Shown here: positions 62,366-64,000 of the stretch, piece by piece | Position numbering within the stretch: position 1 is the first letter of the stretch | Layout of the letters: each line of letters starts with the position of its first letter | Assembly: GCF_003634315.1 (NCBI RefSeq) | Contig: NZ_RBXL01000001.1 | Span: 1,100,501 to 1,164,500, forward strand | Reading direction: 5' to 3' | Source of the DNA: Thiocapsa rosea | Lineage (GTDB): Bacteria; Pseudomonadota; Gammaproteobacteria; Chromatiales; Chromatiaceae | DNA: 64,000 nt | Program-made: the position numbers and the translations under genes | The notes under the pieces: model-generated | Database searches by the model: none | Told to the model about the DNA's origin: nothing | Seen by the model: the letters and a program-made list of their open reading frames with translations, nothing else

Positions 62366-64000
62366 TCAGTCCCGAGTCACGTGGGCGTCGGCATCGGCTT
62401 GCGCCGCGGCGAGGGCGTGATCGTTCTGTGCCTGAATCGCGGTGATCGTCACCGTATTGACGATGTCTGTCACGGTGCAGCCGCGACTCAGATCGTTGAC
62501 GGGCTTCTTCAGGCCCTGCAGCACCGGGCCGATCGCCACAGCATTGGCGCTGCGCTGGACCGCCTTGTAGGTGTTGTTGCCGGTATTGAGATCCGGAAAG
62601 ACGAAGACGGTCGCGCGACCGGCGACCTCGCTCTCGGGCATCTTCGAGCGCGCCACCCCGATGTCGACCGCCGCATCGTACTGGATCGGACCTTCCAGCT
62701 TGAGATCGGGACGACGCTCGCGTGCGATCCGCACCGCCTCGCGCACCCGCTCCACATCCGCGCCCTTTCCCGAGCTGCCGCTGGAATAGGAGAGCATGGC
62801 CACACGCGGCTCGATCCCGAACGCGGCTGCCGTCCCGGCGGAGGTGATGGCGATGTCTGCCAGATCTTCCGATGTCGGGTTCGGGTTCACGGCACAGTCG
62901 CCGTAAACCAAGACCCGATCGGCGAGACACATGAAGAAGACGCTGGAGACAAGCTTCACCCCCGGCTTGGTCTTGATGATCTCGAACGCCGGTCGGATGG
63001 TGTGCTGGGTGGTGTGTACGGCGCCCGAAACCATGCCGTCGGCGTCGCCCGTGTGGACCATCATGGTGCCGAAATAGCTCACGTCCTCGAGTGCGTCGCG
63101 TGCCATCTGCTCGGAGATGCACTTGTGCTTGCGCAGCTCGAAATAGGTTTGCGCATAGCGCTCGCGATCCGGGGCGGTGATCGGGTCGATGATGGGGATG
63201 TCATCCAGCTTGAGCCCCAGCTCGCCGATCCGACGGCGGATCTTCTCGGGGTCGCCGAGCAAGGTAAGGTCCACGACCTGGCGCAGCGTGAGGATCTCCG
63301 CCGCCCGCAGGATCCTCTCGTCGGTGCCCTCGGGCAGCACAATGCGCTGACGACGCGACTTGGCGCGTCGCACCAGCTCGTACTCGAACATCAGCGGCGT
63401 GGTGCGGTCGGAGTGTCGCACCGCGATCCGAGCGCGAAGCTCTTCGATGTCCACATGGCCTTCGAAGAGACCGAGGCCGGCCGCGATCTTGCGTTCGTCA
63501 CCGGGGAGGATGGTCGCCTCGATGCCGTTCACCCGCATGGCCGTCGTGAAGGTGTCGGTCGGCACCCGCAGGATCGAGACCTTGGTGCGGCGCAGACCCT
63601 CGAGCAGACGCTGGACGTTCTCCGCCGGCTGCAGTCCGCCGGTCAGGAGCAGCCCGGCCACACGCGGGAAGGACGAGGAGACGTCGGCCGCGAGACTCGC
63701 GAGGATGATGTCCGAGCGGTCGCCGGCGGTGATGATGAGACAGCCGTCCTCGATGTAGCTCAAGAAATCCGGGACCTCCATGGCCGCGATCTTGTAGTTG
63801 GAGACGACCTGGTTCATCGCGTCGCCGTCGCCGCAGAGACATTCGCAGTCCAGGGCCTGGCGGATCTCGCCGACGGTCGGCATGCCCAGTGCGGCCTGGC
63901 GCGGCAGCACGTAGACGTTCTCGCGCTCCGGCAAGAGCTTGCGGGCACGGGCCTTGACCGTCTCGACATGTTCCGGGTCGACCCCGTTGATGACGCTCGC
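62366..64000 (-). CDS. pta: Phosphate acetyltransferase (5' end outside the window)
   Basis: 544 residues of the long Pta type are visible and the frame continues past the window edge (the last visible residues read ASVINGVDPEHVETVKARAR), so the N-terminal P-loop domain is missing here. A DRTGG domain (SNYKIAAMEVPDFLSYIEDG, GDRSDIILASLAAD, LLLTGGLQP) and the C-terminal transacetylase (RIVLPEGTDERILRAAEIL then DADGMVSGAVHTTQHTI, GDCAVNPNPTSEDLADIA) are intact. It converts acetyl-CoA and Pi to acetyl phosphate. An ATG at 63932-63934 is internal and not the true start. Confidence 0.95.
   Translation of the reverse strand, partial: ASVINGVDPEHVETVKARARKLLPERENVYVLPRQAALGMPTVGEIRQALDCECLCGDGDAMNQVVSNYKIAAMEVPDFLSYIEDGCLIITAGDRSDIILASLAADVSSSFPRVAGLLLTGGLQPAENVQRLLEGLRRTKVSILRVPTDTFTTAMRVNGIEATILPGDERKIAAGLGLFEGHVDIEELRARIAVRHSDRTTPLMFEYELVRRAKSRRQRIVLPEGTDERILRAAEILTLRQVVDLTLLGDPEKIRRRIGELGLKLDDIPIIDPITAPDRERYAQTYFELRKHKCISEQMARDALEDVSYFGTMMVHTGDADGMVSGAVHTTQHTIRPAFEIIKTKPGVKLVSSVFFMCLADRVLVYGDCAVNPNPTSEDLADIAITSAGTAAAFGIEPRVAMLSYSSGSSGKGADVERVREAVRIARERRPDLKLEGPIQYDAAVDIGVARSKMPESEVAGRATVFVFPDLNTGNNTYKAVQRSANAVAIGPVLQGLKKPVNDLSRGCTVTDIVNTVTITAIQAQNDHALAAAQADADAHVTRD

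Overview
The window is high-GC gammaproteobacterial chromosome, most likely from a purple sulfur bacterium (Chromatiaceae, Thiocapsa-like). This is inferred from gene content: dihaem c-type cytochromes, a three-subunit proton-translocating transhydrogenase, HypC and a [NiFe]-hydrogenase protease, bacteriohaemerythrin, a short LOV photoreceptor, urease, and dense interspersed palindromic repeats. No rRNA, tRNA, CRISPR array, transposase or phage module was seen.

Layout. 0-2.8 kb: two tandem dihaem cytochromes behind a truncated ORF, then two hotdog thioesterases. 3-6.6 kb: a sodium:solute symporter, its small accessory protein and an outer-membrane barrel. 6.9-12.3 kb: a Uma2 nuclease, pntAA-pntAB-pntB, the PEP synthase regulator and an unknown gene. 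12.3-14.4 kb: hypC, a hydrogenase protease, a small secreted protein and haemerythrin. 14.6-19.5 kb: an SH3 membrane protein, argF, argD (with a terminator in its leader), a cytochrome b561 and an ADP-ribosylglycohydrolase. 19.6-24 kb: a three-gene coiled-coil/DUF6384/TelA-like operon divergent from a BON-LysM protein. 24.3-36.3 kb: a 12-kb same-strand block with a SNF2 ATPase, a SAP/helicase-associated protein, a zinc ribbon, an HscC-like Hsp70, GrpE, a degenerate J protein and a giant repeat protein. 36.5-44 kb: an Mrp-type Na+/H+ antiporter operon. 44-51.3 kb: a LOV protein, a second Uma2, an ATPase remnant, a CheB-CheR-PAS protein and a PAS-GGDEF-EAL protein. 51.4-55.3 kb: a histidine phosphatase, PhoU, a SPOR protein and argS. 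55.7-59.3 kb: ureDABC without ureEFG. 59.4-64 kb: an OmpA/coiled-coil protein, ackA and pta (cut by the window edge).

The strongest non-coding signal is a set of fifteen elements of about 87 bp. Fourteen have ends of the type TTAAACCGCG...CGCGGTTTAA and one has a GAATTGCGTC variant. They often supply the stop codon of the adjacent gene, they occur as pairs separated by 17-30 bp of AT-rich DNA, and their internal hairpins show compensatory changes. Separate families are a GTTGTC-hexamer palindrome (three copies), a GTAGGGTGGACGAGCG repeat (three) and a CCCCGGGATAGTCGACT palindrome (two).

Together the genes cover energy coupling (transhydrogenase, Mrp, cytochromes), nitrogen and arginine metabolism (urease, ArgD, ArgF), acetate/acetyl-P exchange (Pta-AckA), protein and nucleoprotein remodelling (the Hsp70/SNF2 block) and signalling. 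The Hsp70/SNF2 block is the best candidate for an undescribed multi-gene system.
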